From assembly GCF_043641665.1 (NCBI RefSeq), contig NC_092199.1, positions 17,688,070 through 17,752,069 on the forward strand: a stretch of DNA of 64,000 nt. The letters are read 5' to 3'. A program made the translations under genes and the position numbers. Positions 45,314 to 56,524 of this stretch are shown here, one piece after another. The notes under the pieces were generated by a model that did no database searches, was not told where the DNA came from, and saw only the letters and a program-made list of their open reading frames with translations. Position 1 is the stretch's first letter, and every line of letters begins with the position of its first letter. The DNA comes from Enoplosus armatus. Lineage: Eukaryota; Chordata; Actinopteri; Centrarchiformes; Enoplosidae.

Positions 45314-45534
45314 ATCTACATTTATCTAAATTTTTATTAGACTATCAGAGTGACACCCTTTTTAATCCATCTAATACAGTATGGCATATGAAGGAATCAG
45401 ACATGTGAAAAGAAACACACATGTTGATGAAGCGTAGTTAGAGACAAAAGTGGTAGGGAGGCTCTTCCTTCCAAGTCGCTAAACCAAACTGAGAGTGACC
45501 CCCCACAGTGGGCCTGACTGCATTAGAGCATGAC

Positions 45535-45640
45535 TTCAACATATGATTACTCTGCTCCCGTTGGGTTGTTAGGGAATAATAGTACATCTAATTGGAAGGT
45601 AATTAGCGTAGGATTGCTCGCTGTGCCGTGCTATGTTAGT
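45535..45640. promoter_or_regulatory. Candidate conserved non-coding block
   Basis: CATATGATTACTCTGCTCCC, ACATCTAATTGGAAGGTAAT and TAGCGTAGGATTGCTCGC: TAATTG/GTAATTAG cores without simple repeats, cut off by a TG tract at 45640. Inference only. Confidence 0.33.
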
Positions 45641-45681
45641 GTGTGTGTGTGCAAGGGTGTGTGTGTGTGTGTGTGTGTGTC
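45640..45681. repeat. (TG)n microsatellite, interrupted
   Basis: Two TG runs split by CAAGGG. Confidence 0.95.
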
Positions 45682-46021
45682 CAGTGCCAATTAGAACAAG
45701 GTGGAAGGGATGTCCCCCTGAAACTGACTCATTACGATAGTAAGAATAAAGCTACAAATTCTTGTAATGCATCACACACATAACAACAAAGGGACAGGAG
45801 ATATAATACATGAGACAGGTTGCTGTGTTGTTTCAGATCTCCTCACTGTCCTTAATTTGGGTTGACTGCAATCACAGTGGCTTTTAGCTTTCCTCTCGTC
45901 TTCTACTATTCAAACGCACCTGAGATGATACGATGTCTTTTCAGTTCCAGCAACAGTCATTCTTTGCTGTCTTACTTTGAGAAATATAAACATGTTTTTG
46001 TTCAAAGTTCTCAAAAAAAAA

Positions 46022-46403
46022 AAAAGCTACAGCAGGCAATTTTATTGAATCATAATTTCAGTTGAAATAACTAATTTTGATCATTGCATGTCACTGACAA
46101 TATCTAATTGAAGGGCTCCTTTAAAAAATTTTTAATTTGTATGTAGTCTTTTAAAAAAACTGGACCAGGCCTGAATCAAACAACCAATCAGGGGTTCGCT
46201 ACCACGTGACTGGCCAATCACATCGACTCTGTACAATCAAGGGCATTCTACATAAGGTTCCACCTTCTGGATTGGAGTGTGAATCAGAACACAGAACCCC
46301 CTGATTACCCTGATTGGTTGTTTGATTCAGACCTGGTTCAGTTTTTTAAAAGACTAAATACAAAGGGGTGCGGGTGTAATAATATTGCCTACTGTAGCTT
46401 TAA
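46022..46403. mobile_element. TIR element with nested inverted arms
   Basis: Outer arms: AAAGCTACAGCAGGCAATTT (from 46023) and AATATTGCCTACTGTAGCTTT (ending 46401). Inner arms: 46136-46193 (TTTGTATGTAGTC ... AACAACCAATCAGGG) and the near-perfect inverse 46307-46364 (CCCTGATTGGTTG ... GACTAAATACAAA), about 58 bp each. Outer and inner arms are separated by about 90 bp on the left but about 10 bp on the right. The element type (AAAGCTACAGTAGGCAA ends) is familiar from percomorph fish; superfamily not known to me. Non-coding. Confidence 0.88.
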
Positions 46404-46773
46404 ATATTGATGAAACACAAGCAGCTGCACAAGAACTTTGTCTAAATAAAAAAGGAAAAAAAGTTGGTTTTGTTTAATTGTCGAACGTCTAAGAATCACA
46501 GTTCTACATAGACGACTTTAAAGTTAAATAATTCTTTACAAAAAGTCACCTATCAAATGACTCATTGCTTTCGGGCCCAGTAACCTCTCTCAGCGCTCAG
46601 TGATTACATGTATGCTCAGCGGGAATCAGACACGATGACTTACTCTGATGATGACACTGTTCATTCTTAAAGCAAAATGTTTACATCAGTGATGTGTTAT
46701 TCTTCAAAAGCCAATACGAATTTCATTATTTTCAAAGTATATTTTAGTGAAGTCTACATATAAAGTAGATGTA

Positions 46774-46836
46774 ACGTGTCATGAGATAACATTTGTTGTG
46801 AGTTGGCGCTATATATAAATAAAATTGAATTGGACT
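46774..46836 (+). mobile_element. LINE 3' tail fragment
   Basis: ACGTGTCATGAGATAACATT, then TGTTGTGAGTTGGCGCTATA, TATAAATAAAATTG and AATTGG. Same kind of terminus as 11812-12033 (GTTGTGATTTGGC... GAATTGAATTG). Confidence 0.6.
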
Positions 46837-47084
46837 GAGTAGTAAATAACATTAGAAATGAACAACAATAAAATATATTTTCATTTATATAAATTGGGGT
46901 AAAACTGTAGTAAATAGGACCAAGTACTGCATGACATGCACCAAGTTGGAGCAGGGAGATTGTGCTGCTGGTTGATGCGACAATGAACCTCTGCAGGGAA
47001 CTGAAAGAGTGTCTGTAAGTCACGTAGTGGGGGGAAGAATGAAACTAGTTACGCAGAGAGGGCCCCCAAAAAGCCTGGATTTAA

Positions 47085-47570
47085 AGGTCCCATATAGTAG
47101 AAAGTGAAGTCTCCATGTCTTGTTTGATTCTAGGTGCTGTATAAATACTGTGAAAGGATCAAAATGTTCAGTCCATGGAGAAATGCACACTGTGCCTTCA
47201 AACCAGCCGTCAGGACTTCCTGTAAGGTTGTGATGTCACAACTATACAGTCACCGCACTCAGCCACGCCCCCAGCAGGTCATCTGCTCCAATCACAGCAC
47301 CACCCACCAAGTACAGGGACGCTCATCCACCCGCTCAGTCAGTCTAAGTTATTGGAGCGCTCTGCTCAGGAACTACTCTTCAGGTTTTTGGAGGTTGTTC
47401 AGTTTGTCTAAAACGGCTTGTTTCAGACAGAGGGGGGGAACTGAGGGGCTGCAGAAAGGGCCGGGACAAGATAACATCAAGGACTTTTTGAACTGTGAAT
47501 CATGCAAAGCTGCTCTAGTGGAGTCCCAGAATAAAAAATATAAAACTGAAATGAGTGTAATATGGGACCT
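47085..47570 (-). mobile_element. TTAA-flanked MITE, family B copy 2
   Basis: Starts AGGTCCCATAT after TTAA (47081-47084) and ends ATATGGGACCT before TTAA (47571-47574). This gives perfect 11-bp inverted repeats with a TTAA target duplication. Interior segments match 3925-3975 and 61897-62121, both in the opposite orientation. A 146-codon open frame (47134-47574) covers most of it. It reads partly through the TIR and has no transposase motif, so I do not call it a gene. piggyBac- or Kolobok-type target preference. Confidence 0.93.
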
Positions 47571-48404
47571 TTAAAAGTTGAAATTTTTCAGTATACGTGA
47601 ACAATTAGTGTTCTACTGTGGAAAAATACTTACATATACTGTACAATACTACAGAATACTTGTTGTATCTAAAACAATATTAGATCCTCACAGGGATCAG
47701 GTTCTAATCCTGCGTTTTCAGTTTTCATACTCGGGGGAACCCTTTTGGTATGTATATATGGATTGTGCCTTTAGGTTCCCAAAGACTACCACAGACTGGC
47801 ACTAAAATGAATGAAATGAAACTAATTGATCTTAACTCTGATTTGCATGTACTTAACACTTTTCTGAACCTTTGTTCTGTCTTTTTTTTCTTTTTATCTT
47901 ATTCTGTGCTCCCCTTTGTTTGTTCCAATTCTAAACCGTTTTACTTTTATCTGTCACTTGAGTATTTTAGCAGTCTTTCATCAGACAGGCCCTGACCAGA
48001 CATTCAATGCCAACTTTCAGAATTTGGAGTTTTCGATACTCAACACAATCTCCTCTCCTCTCCTCCGAGGCGTAATGGAGGGCCTGACATGGCAGTATTT
48101 CATCCAGAGCCAGCTGACACCAGGGCTCTGCGCAGGGGAGCAGCTCGGGACGGAGGCCCCCCGTCGGTGGGCTGCGAGGCAGCGAGTGCTCCCCAGAGGA
48201 CAGCGCCGGGATGGAGCCTTTAATGTTCAGCAAATCTGTTAAAGGAACATCCATCATCGGTGCCCCGGCTGCCCGGCCGAGAGGCCATGGCACATGTCAG
48301 ATACTCATCACTCCATCCGTTGTTCCTCCTCACTTGGTTTACCTCACCCTTTCTCAGATAAATCCTCTCTTCCAACATGTGCAAGATCATCCCTTTCTTA
48401 CTCC

Positions 48405-48408
<4 letters not shown>

Positions 48409-48442
<34 letters not shown>
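48409..48442. repeat. (CA)n microsatellite
   Basis: CA run of 34 bp. Confidence 0.97.
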
Positions 48443-48443
<1 letters not shown>

Positions 48444-48664
48444 GACCCTTCTGTCTTTTTTTGAATTGCTGCAGAGGACAACAGAAAAGGGTGAAATAGA
48501 AGAAATTTGCTTCAATCTTTATGCATATAGAAACAAAATAAATCCCCAGTCATCAGGACGCAGTCCAGTGGCTTTTTATATTTTGACGTCACAGAAATGC
48601 AATTCTCAATTCGCCCCGTTCTGCTTTAGCACTCCCAATGGTCGACCGCAATATATCTCTTACC

Positions 48665-48667
<3 letters not shown>

Positions 48668-48702
<35 letters not shown>
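48668..48702. repeat. (CA)n microsatellite
   Basis: CA run of 35 bp. Confidence 0.97.
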
Positions 48703-48708
<6 letters not shown>

Positions 48709-48929
48709 TAAGGCAAGAGGCAGTAATATATCTCTGGGAGAATTTAAGTGCACCACCACCAACATTTGCATTTCTGTGGAACGAGTGCGTCTGATTTATA
48801 GAAGCAGAGGCCTGAAGCATCTTGGGAAATGAGGCGGGTGGATGGAAACTACGTTTCCCAGAGGCGGGATGTTTTGGCCGTGTCAGCAGCAGGCATTTCA
48901 GAGATGTTGTTTTTTTTGCAGTGCTGGTG

Positions 48930-49590
48930 AATTTCCAAAACAAGAGAAAAGAGGAAAAAAAAGGGAAAGGAGGAAAGAAGAAGAAATGAATAAGCAGCAA
49001 AACAACTTTTTGTGTGAGCATGAATTTTCAAGAGGAGACCCTTTTTTTTTTTTGTCAAAGCGAAGTTCGAGCGGAGAGAAGTTGGGGCCGGTTTCCTCGA
49101 GCAGAATGAGTTCTTTGGAGCATCAAAAAGCCTGCTTCCCAAACGAACAAATTAAGTTGTTTTGTGAAGAATCTAGAAAGAGGAGAGCAGGAGAGTACCA
49201 GGAGGAGAGGGAAAAGAAGCAATATTGAAATGGAATAAAAGTGAAGAAGAGAGAGTGGGGAAATAATGAGAAAAGGAGAGGCCCAGGAGGAAACCAGAGG
49301 GAGATAATACAGAGTGGTGAGCCGACACAGAAACAACAAACCCTTTTTTGTCATGCTATCATTACGGCTCCTCCATTCCTTTTCTCCGCTCAGTAAACAA
49401 GAGGGGATGAGTGGGGGAACAAACTGGCTCTGCAGAGAAGAAATTACAGAACGGATGGGTTTAACAGAGTTGGAGGACTGAGTGGGAACGAGGGATGAGG
49501 TGGAAAAGCGAAAACACTGGAGGCAGACAGCCAAATTAGTGGACATAAGCGGATAGAGGGATGAGGGGAAGAGGAGTGACAAGAGGGAGG
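48930..49590. repeat. Long purine-biased region
   Basis: About 660 bp with strong A+G excess on the plus strand, most extreme at 48940-48990 and 49190-49275. The complement yields the 175-codon pseudo-frame at 49055-49582 (Leu/Ser-rich, no domain). Not coding in my view. Confidence 0.85.
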
Positions 49591-49599
49591 GCGAGAATC

Positions 49600-49710
49600 C
49601 CTGCCGAGTCGCTCTCTGTATTATCTATCAAGTGTGACTCGTAAATTTCCTGTGCGCACTGCGAGCTGATTTATCTGCAGTCAGACGGGTAATTCTGCCT
49701 CCCCGGGGAC
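49600..49710. promoter_or_regulatory. Candidate conserved non-coding block
   Basis: CTCTGTATTATCTATCAAGT, TGCGCACTGCGAGCTGATTT and AGACGGGTAATTCTGCC: repeat-free, balanced DNA at the end of the purine-biased region. Inference only. Confidence 0.25.
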
Positions 49711-50934
49711 TGAACCCCCCCCCGCCGTCCCTCCCACCACACCTCCACGTCCCACAGCCCAGGCAGGGGATTTCAACTCACACATTCAAAAAGTATCAAA
49801 TCCCTCCTCCTTCTGCGAGTCATTTGCTTTCCACTGGCTTTTTCACCCATGTCCCCCGCAACAGCGCCAGCCGCTCAGAATCGCTGCTCCCAGCCGGTGG
49901 CTCTTTGGCTGCCATCCGGCTGGGATCCAGTTTCCAACCATTTTCCAGCCACTGGGAGTCCCCCCCCCCCCACCCCCCCACCCCTCCTCCTGTTGCCTGA
50001 CAGGGCGTGTCCACTGTAAACACACCCATTCATTAAATAGCAGTGTGACGGCCCTCATGCACACTCATGTTTCTTCATGTTTCACAGACCTCAGCTTTCT
50101 GCCTGTCTAGTTGCAGTTATTATTCACATATTTCTAACAGCATAAACCCTGAAATTATCCTCACATTGATGTTCAGTGCATCATTTTAGACACATTTCCC
50201 CAAAATTCAGCAATATTACTATGATCAATATTATTTCCAACTGTCAGTTTTTTTATATTGGGCATATATATGTAGTCAGATTCTTTTTCCTCTTACTTTC
50301 CTGTTTACAATGCTTTTTTATGATCAGAATTGTCAACTCGCTTCACTCCCATTTCCATCTTCAGTCCATCTCTGCCTGATTTCCACGGGGGAGGGGATTC
50401 GATTTCCCCTAACCAATCACTTGACAAGAGCTGGACAGCGGCGTTAGTCTCTGATTGGATCGATCACTTTTCTACCAAGAAACCGCTGTTTCATGTCCCG
50501 ATGCCAGACCAGAAGCAGAGGGCGGATTCAAAAGGTCTGGACCCAGGCAAGAAGAGAACGTTTCATACAGCCAGGCAACATAACGGAAGGGGACCAGCGA
50601 CTAAAGGACACTCATGTCGTCGTCACGGCGTGATGGAGCTGACTGCCACGCCCACAGGAACCCCCCCAGTGTGTGAGTTTAGGAATTTGTGAAGAAATGA
50701 ACTAATTATTTCGAATTATGTACCAAGATTATTTTAGAATACTTGGTGTGCTACCTCTCTGAGTTTTGCGAGTCGCAAACAACACTACTATAATTCAGCT
50801 GCAAACCCCACTTACTGACAGTTCCCCCTTTTAGAGTGAAATCCCTATGACTGTGTTATTTCTCCATACGAGTTCTCCCCTGTTGTAGTCGCCTTCCTCC
50901 TGCTCACCCTCCTATTACTATTGTTATTCTTTTT

Positions 50935-51042
50935 AATGCACAAATTGAAGGAACTGGCGCGATTACATTTCGCTGTGTACCTTACCTCGTACCTTATAAC
51001 ATTGCATGTGACAAATACACTTGATTGACTGATCGATTGATG
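50935..51042 (+). mobile_element. Possible LINE 3' tail
   Basis: ATTTCGCTGTGTACCTTACC, then GCATGTGACAAATACACTTG and a GATTGACTGATCGATTGATG tail, resemble retroposon ends with ATTG-type tails. Confidence 0.45.
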
Positions 51043-51049
51043 TGATCAT

Positions 51050-53360
51050 AACAACATCTTCACTAAAAGTAGCCTATTCTCTGTGTGGGAAGCACACTCC
51101 CCCATACATGCCAAATATGTTAAGAACAGCTTGACTCGCAGTAAAATGGTCCTCCTGGTGGATTGACAAACCACTGCAACTGGTTTCCACGCATTATGAG
51201 CTGGGGGCAGTGTTCACTACGGCAATTCTAGCATCTGTATAGCATATGTAAATAAATAAATAACATTTCACCCTCTCGTAGAGGGTGGTGACATTTTCAA
51301 GCCACCGCTCTGCAGAGCTGCGTTTGTCATGTTTCCTTTCATGTACTACATTTGATGGATGCACTACTTGTACTTTCTGTATTTCTATCTTTGTAACTTT
51401 AAGATATATCTGTGTTCTTTTGTTCCTGAAGGGATCATAGTACATGGGATGTGGCCCTTGGCGATTGACAGTGGCAACTCCCACCCCTGGATCCCTTATC
51501 CAATAGATTTGAAATCCAGTTCAACAAATTGTCCGATGACAATTGTACACCTGTTCTAGGTTTACCATATGTGTGTTTACCTTATGTCTTTGTCCATTTT
51601 GACACAGTATGTTGAAACGCTTGTCTGTTTGCGCAATTAAAGGCTATAAATCTATAAGTCAGTGTGCTCCAGTCCCTTCTTGTCCTTTGGAAGTTTGCCG
51701 TCCTCGAACTGGGAAGCACCTGATTCAGCTGCATACCGTTTCAACTACACTTCACCTTTCATTAGACCTGAGGCAGCACACCTCCACAAAAGTTACTAAA
51801 AACAATACTGGATTGTGGACAGACAAATTGCCTCACACTGTATCTGCAGCTGCAAGAGTTTGTTTAAAGCATAACTGTCCTATTTCACCATGTCGGAGAA
51901 TTATTACACATCACATTATTTCCTGTTTATTTAAAATGGCATTATTACTTTTTTTTAATGAAATTATTAATCAAATCATGGTTTCTAAAATCTGATTAAA
52001 TGAACTGACACAGAAAATAAAAATAGCTTCGGAATCAAACTGACTCGAGGAATTAAACTACGACTAAAGCTAAAGTTTTTCCTTAATTGGACAGTACACT
52101 GCTCTGTATAGGACATGGCTGTTCTACGTTAAATTAAAGAAAAAATAAAGCTATGGTGGAAACAAACAGTCCACTGCCTATACATTCAATGAAACATTTA
52201 AAGCATTTCTTACAATAATTCAATGTATGGACGCTCAATGTGCGTAAAAAACAGGTGCAGGTACTGTGTGACTGAAACGGTATTTGTAAAAAGCTGTGTC
52301 CACTCCAGTTTGTCCTTTATCCATCATCAGCACATGTCTTCGGGCAAGATCAACGTACGTCAAGACAAGGACGGGCGTGGCAGCTCCGTGTTGAGCAATC
52401 CGCGAAACCAAAACCTCTGGCCAATTTAACATTTAATCAAGTTGATGTCAGATTGGTCAGTCTTACTGTCCTGCAGGACCACATGGCCCACAGAAAGTCA
52501 AACTCTGCAGCTACACCTCATGAAAGAGACCTGACTAACCCTACTGTGACCCCTGTCAACGAACCCCCCCCCTCTCTCTCTCTCCATAGCCTGCGGCAGT
52601 GCTTCCACAGTGGGCTGTAGCTAGCAGCACAGAGAACACTGGGGTCTGTAAGAAAGATCATATATTTCACAAGACACAGCACAGCCTGGAATCTACACAT
52701 TCAACAAAAAGCTTCCATGCTACCCTCGAACACCTTTCCTATGGTCCGTACCACAGTGCAAGCTGTGCTCATCTGATTCTGCAACCATGTGACGTGTTAA
52801 CGATGACAACTGGAAAAATGCGAGGGTGGTGGGACAGATGGAAAAGAGGGATTCTGAAATGACATGAAGTGATAGATGTATGACTGGGTATATGAGGGTC
52901 AAATTTAAACTTTTTAAATAACCTTAAAAAAAAAGGGTACAAAAAGGCACCCTTGACTTGAATATAGTGATAGAATTACATTGCTTCTAGTGCTTGTGTA
53001 CAGGCACCTTTTTCTTATATTGTTATTCTTGTTATTGATATTAGTTTGTGTGTGTTTTTGTCTGTTTTCACTGATATTTGTTATACACTGAATATTGAGA
53101 TGTGCACATTGTACTTAGTGGCTTTCACTGATAATATAGAAAACTTAATAAGCGAGGTTATTAAAATATACACATTTTTTTATTGAACTGTATAAAGCCG
53201 TTACGATGTGTACTGTACCACCAACCCATGCTCTGGATTACCGTAAGACTCAGTACGCAGTACAAGGACACTGCAATATTGCGGAGAAATTTAAGCTACA
53301 CCATTTTATGCAGAACTGAAGGCATTTGAAATGATCTCTATTTAAAATATAGACTAGTTA
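51050..53360. other. No gene seen over 2.3 kb
   Basis: Open frames to 128 codons (51609-51995) have no recognised domain. The sequence at 51630-51720 (ATTAAAGGCTATAAATC ... TCCTTTGGAAGTTTGCCG) looks repeat-like but is unassigned. Confidence 0.4.
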
Positions 53361-53365
53361 AGTGG

Positions 53366-53395
53366 CTTTCTTATACTTTTTTAAGTATAAGAAAG
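53366..53395. repeat. Perfect 13-bp stem hairpin
   Basis: CTTTCTTATACTT (53366-53378), TTTT loop, then AAGTATAAGAAAG (53383-53395), an exact inverse. Confidence 0.95.
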
Positions 53396-53413
53396 TATTA
53401 TAAACTTGGATTT

Positions 53414-53457
53414 AGTTGCCTCTACTTTTAAATAAATAGATTCCAGTAGAGGCAACT
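53414..53457. repeat. Perfect 13-bp stem hairpin, adjacent to the previous one
   Basis: AGTTGCCTCTACT (53414-53426), 18-nt AT-rich loop, then AGTAGAGGCAACT (53445-53457). Only 18 bp separate it from the preceding hairpin. Confidence 0.95.
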
Positions 53458-53758
53458 GGTTAAACTGTCTTTTTTAAATGATTTATTTAGTTATTATCTA
53501 TTATCATTATTTATTTCTGTGAAGTGTGAAGTGACCCTTCAAAAGATCCAATCCTGAGTTTTGAGTTTTGTATCGGATAGAACAACCATTTTGTCTAAAC
53601 TTACAGTTTCTGCCTTTCTGTTAGATCAAACTAATGAACTTCTTTGGGACACACAACTACATTGGGACCAGAGTCTAGATGGACTACTGATTACAGTAGA
53701 TGCCAGATGGACAACTGGATTTACAGTGACACCTTGGTAAAATCTCATTTAACACAAA

Positions 53759-53760
<2 letters not shown>

Positions 53761-53813
<53 letters not shown>
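53761..53813. repeat. (TG)n microsatellite
   Basis: TG run of 53 bp. Confidence 0.98.
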
Positions 53814-53815
<2 letters not shown>

Positions 53816-54006
53816 AGGCCTCCCTCCTCGGCTGTGTTGTTTATATGGTTGTTTATGTGATCATGTTAAACCGAGTGTACAGTACTCTGAGCCGACACAA
53901 ACCACAGGTTGTGTATTCCCTGTTGCTCACCTCAGCATAGGCAGCCGGCACTGTTTGGCACCAGCTCACAGGCGCAATATGTGGGCAGTCTGCCTGCATC
54001 AGAGAC

Positions 54007-54008
<2 letters not shown>

Positions 54009-54042
<34 letters not shown>

Positions 54043-54056
54043 AGAGAGAGAGAGAG
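54009..54056. repeat. Compound (TG)n(GA)n microsatellite
   Basis: TG run to 54040 then GA run. Further TG runs lie at 54126-54150 and 54301-54321. Confidence 0.96.
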
Positions 54057-54399
54057 GGACTGTGTGTGTGAGAAATTAGTTTGTGTGTTTGGACATCATT
54101 GCTACAGTGCATGTGCTGTACCAACGTGTGTGTGTGTGTGTGTGTGTGTGAGTGCGTGTCAGCCTGGCACTGTTCAGAGCCTTGATGCCCACTGGGATAA
54201 GCGCAGCACCCCGTTGCAGTTGTTGAAGAGAAAGGGAACAGCTGGCACTGCTGGGAGAGGGACAGGGTGTGGACCGAGAGAGCATGAGCAAGCAAGCAAG
54301 AGTGTGTGTGTGTGTGTGTGTGAGTGTGCGAGAGAGAGAAAGAGAGGTGAAGGTGTTTAGGTGTGATATAGGAGACTAGCAGTCATCTTGCCAGAGAGA

Positions 54400-55290
54400 A
54401 GACTCAAAGTAGTAAAAAGCTTTCATTTGACATATGAGTCTATACTGAATTGAAGGTCTCCTGCTTGACCTTATACACTGGTTCTTCATCAATGAATGGG
54501 GGGGCAAAGGACTCTCCTTAACAGGTTTGACTTGGGCAACTTGGAAAGCGGGGTGGACCCTAAAGGATCTGGGGAGCCAGAGCCGCACAACCTAGGTTGG
54601 CCTAAGTGACCAAGTCACTCAAATGAAAATCATTTAGGCCTAGGAATGAAGTGAACCATCTTGGAAAATCTGTTCACCACCATAAGAATGGTTACCTTCA
54701 GAGGGGGGTAACCCCATAACAAAGTCCACAGAGATGTTGGACCAGGGGTGATGAGGCACAGGGGGCAGATGTCAGGAGACCTTGTTCCAGGCACACGCAG
54801 GACAGGTGGCCACATATTCCCCAACCTCCCTCTCCATGCACAGCCACCAGAAGCCTTGTTCTTATGTTTGGTCCAGACAAAGAAGGGTGTGCTCCGCTCC
54901 CTCCATCCAATGGCACCACTTGTCCAAAGCCACCTTGACAGCCAACAGCTGTTCCCCACGTCATAATTCCTCTCGGGAGGAGATAGGAGGGGCGCAGGGT
55001 TCCTGATAAAACGTCAAAAAAATTGGCAAAACCTGTGACAAGTAGGAATGGGCCACTCAGCGACGGCACTGATCATAGCTGGATCCACCTGAATGCCACT
55101 CTCAGAGATGATGAACCCCAGGAATGCGATGGTGGAGGCATGGAATATGCATTTCTCCGCTTTTGAAGAAGTCGAGAAGGCGCTGCAGGACCTGGGGGAC
55201 ATTCTGGTCGTGGGTCTTTTTGTCAGGGATGATAAGATGAGGAGAGATCCAGAAAAGTGGAGTCTGGTGCAGTCGAAGGAGGTTCAGGGG
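54400..55290 (-). pseudogene. Ty3/gypsy retrotransposon pol relic, internally collapsed
   Basis: Read on the minus strand from 55290 down, fragments appear in gypsy order with frameshifts and stops. First is an RT C-terminal part (about 55250-55010: VLQRLL, KAEKCIFHASTIAFLGFI, AVAEWP). Then comes an RNase H part (about 54980-54865: NYDVGN in one frame, FFVWTKHKNK in another). A zinc-binding H2C2-type remnant follows (about 54850-54775: CPACAWNK). Next is the integrase core start (about 54760-54640: ISVDFVMGLPPSEGN, then VNRFSKMVHF). Last is a linker near the chromodomain (about 54590-54460: LPRSFRVHPAFQ). Large internal deletions join RT to RNase H and RNase H to integrase, so the relic is under 1 kb versus several kb for intact pol. 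It is a dead chromovirus-type (Metaviridae) retrotransposon; gag, protease and flanking LTRs are not seen. Confidence 0.88.
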
Positions 55291-55299
55291 CGCCGGAGA

Positions 55300-56520
55300 C
55301 AGGATGGAAGGATGATGTGTTTCCTCTGTAGAAGAGTCTAAAGGAGGACCTTATGGTGGTACACCATGTACTATTAACTCATTACAAAAACAAATACTAC
55401 CCATGTAAAGGATAGTTTTTCTTTGGTTTGAGTGCAATATGCAAACACACTGACCACATTCAGGATGGTGAGAGACTGCAGAGGTAAGTAAAGATATTAA
55501 AAATTACATGAAATGAAATAAATAACGAAAAGTGTCTTTTGTCTTTAATTAAAGAAACAAGCCGTTTAACTGATACTTTCCTCCCCCGTCTTCCCTTCCC
55601 CTTTCCTCTCTGTATACATTCATTCATCAGGGGTGGGTGAGGGGAGCAGAGGCGATAGCATCTCGTTATGTGTGAGGAGTAAATGACTTGCCGCCTGCCG
55701 AATATTAAAAACACACAGCGCTGTTTCCTGTATGAGTCTTATCTCTGCCTGGGACAACACACAGTTGTCATCTTCTGCAAAATGATCATGAGAATGAGAG
55801 CAGATAGCAGCTGTTTGATCCCCTGGCGTGCAACTGCTACAACACCTAAATTATAGCATGTGTGTGTGTGTATATGTGTGTTTTCTGTGACACATTAATA
55901 AGCACCAGAGAAAATGTATTAATAAGAATGTACAGAGAACGAGCAAAGACACTGATTGAGGGACCAAGCTAATTTGTGGAAACTGCCTTTCATCTTTGCT
56001 TGTGTTAAACATTGTTTATTAGATCATGTCATCAGCATATTTGAAAGATTGTAATTGAGGTTGTGGTATGCCGATGAATTTAGGTGGACTTTTTACAAAA
56101 AGGTTATGTTTTAGGTGAAGCCGACAATACGGAGATTGTCCTCCCCAGAAAAACAAGCACGTCACTCATTTCAGAAAATTCCCCCAAAATGAAAATGTGT
56201 TTATGGTCAAGCGACGAAACCCTTTAGTGGTCGTAGAAATTAAGACTCTTGTCCTTTGGGAGTAAAAGACGAAGTCAGGTGGCATTATTATACAGCCACA
56301 AAGTCCACAGGGTGACATGGTCGATGCCGTGGATCAAGCGTACAACTCCTCACCTCTGATATAAGTACCATGCTACGTGATGCGTAGTCATTTTTAATGT
56401 TACAATAACATTTTGAAGCATTTGTACAGTAACTTACTAACAATATTTCTGTCATTAATATATTCATCGCTTATGACTTTATCCAACTTCCTATTCATTT
56501 GAAAATGTATATAGTAACAC
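55300..56520. other. No gene seen
   Basis: AT-rich DNA. No repeat or gene family recognised; the minus-strand frame at 55460-55714 lacks any domain. Confidence 0.45.
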
Positions 56521-56524
56521 ACAA

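Noticed and set aside
47134..47574. 146-codon plus-strand open frame
   Set aside because: It lies almost wholly inside a TTAA-flanked MITE and runs into its right TIR. No transposase or other motif.
49055..49582. 175-codon minus-strand open frame
   Set aside because: It is the complement of a purine-biased region, which removes stop codons. No domain, no splice context.
50330..50692. 120-codon plus-strand open frame
   Set aside because: Not low-complexity, but no domain, splice sites or relatives could be recognised. Insufficient to call a gene.
51609..51995. 128-codon plus-strand open frame as a possible exon
   Set aside because: AT-rich 3' half, no domain, and no acceptable flanking splice sites. 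The sequence looks repeat-like.
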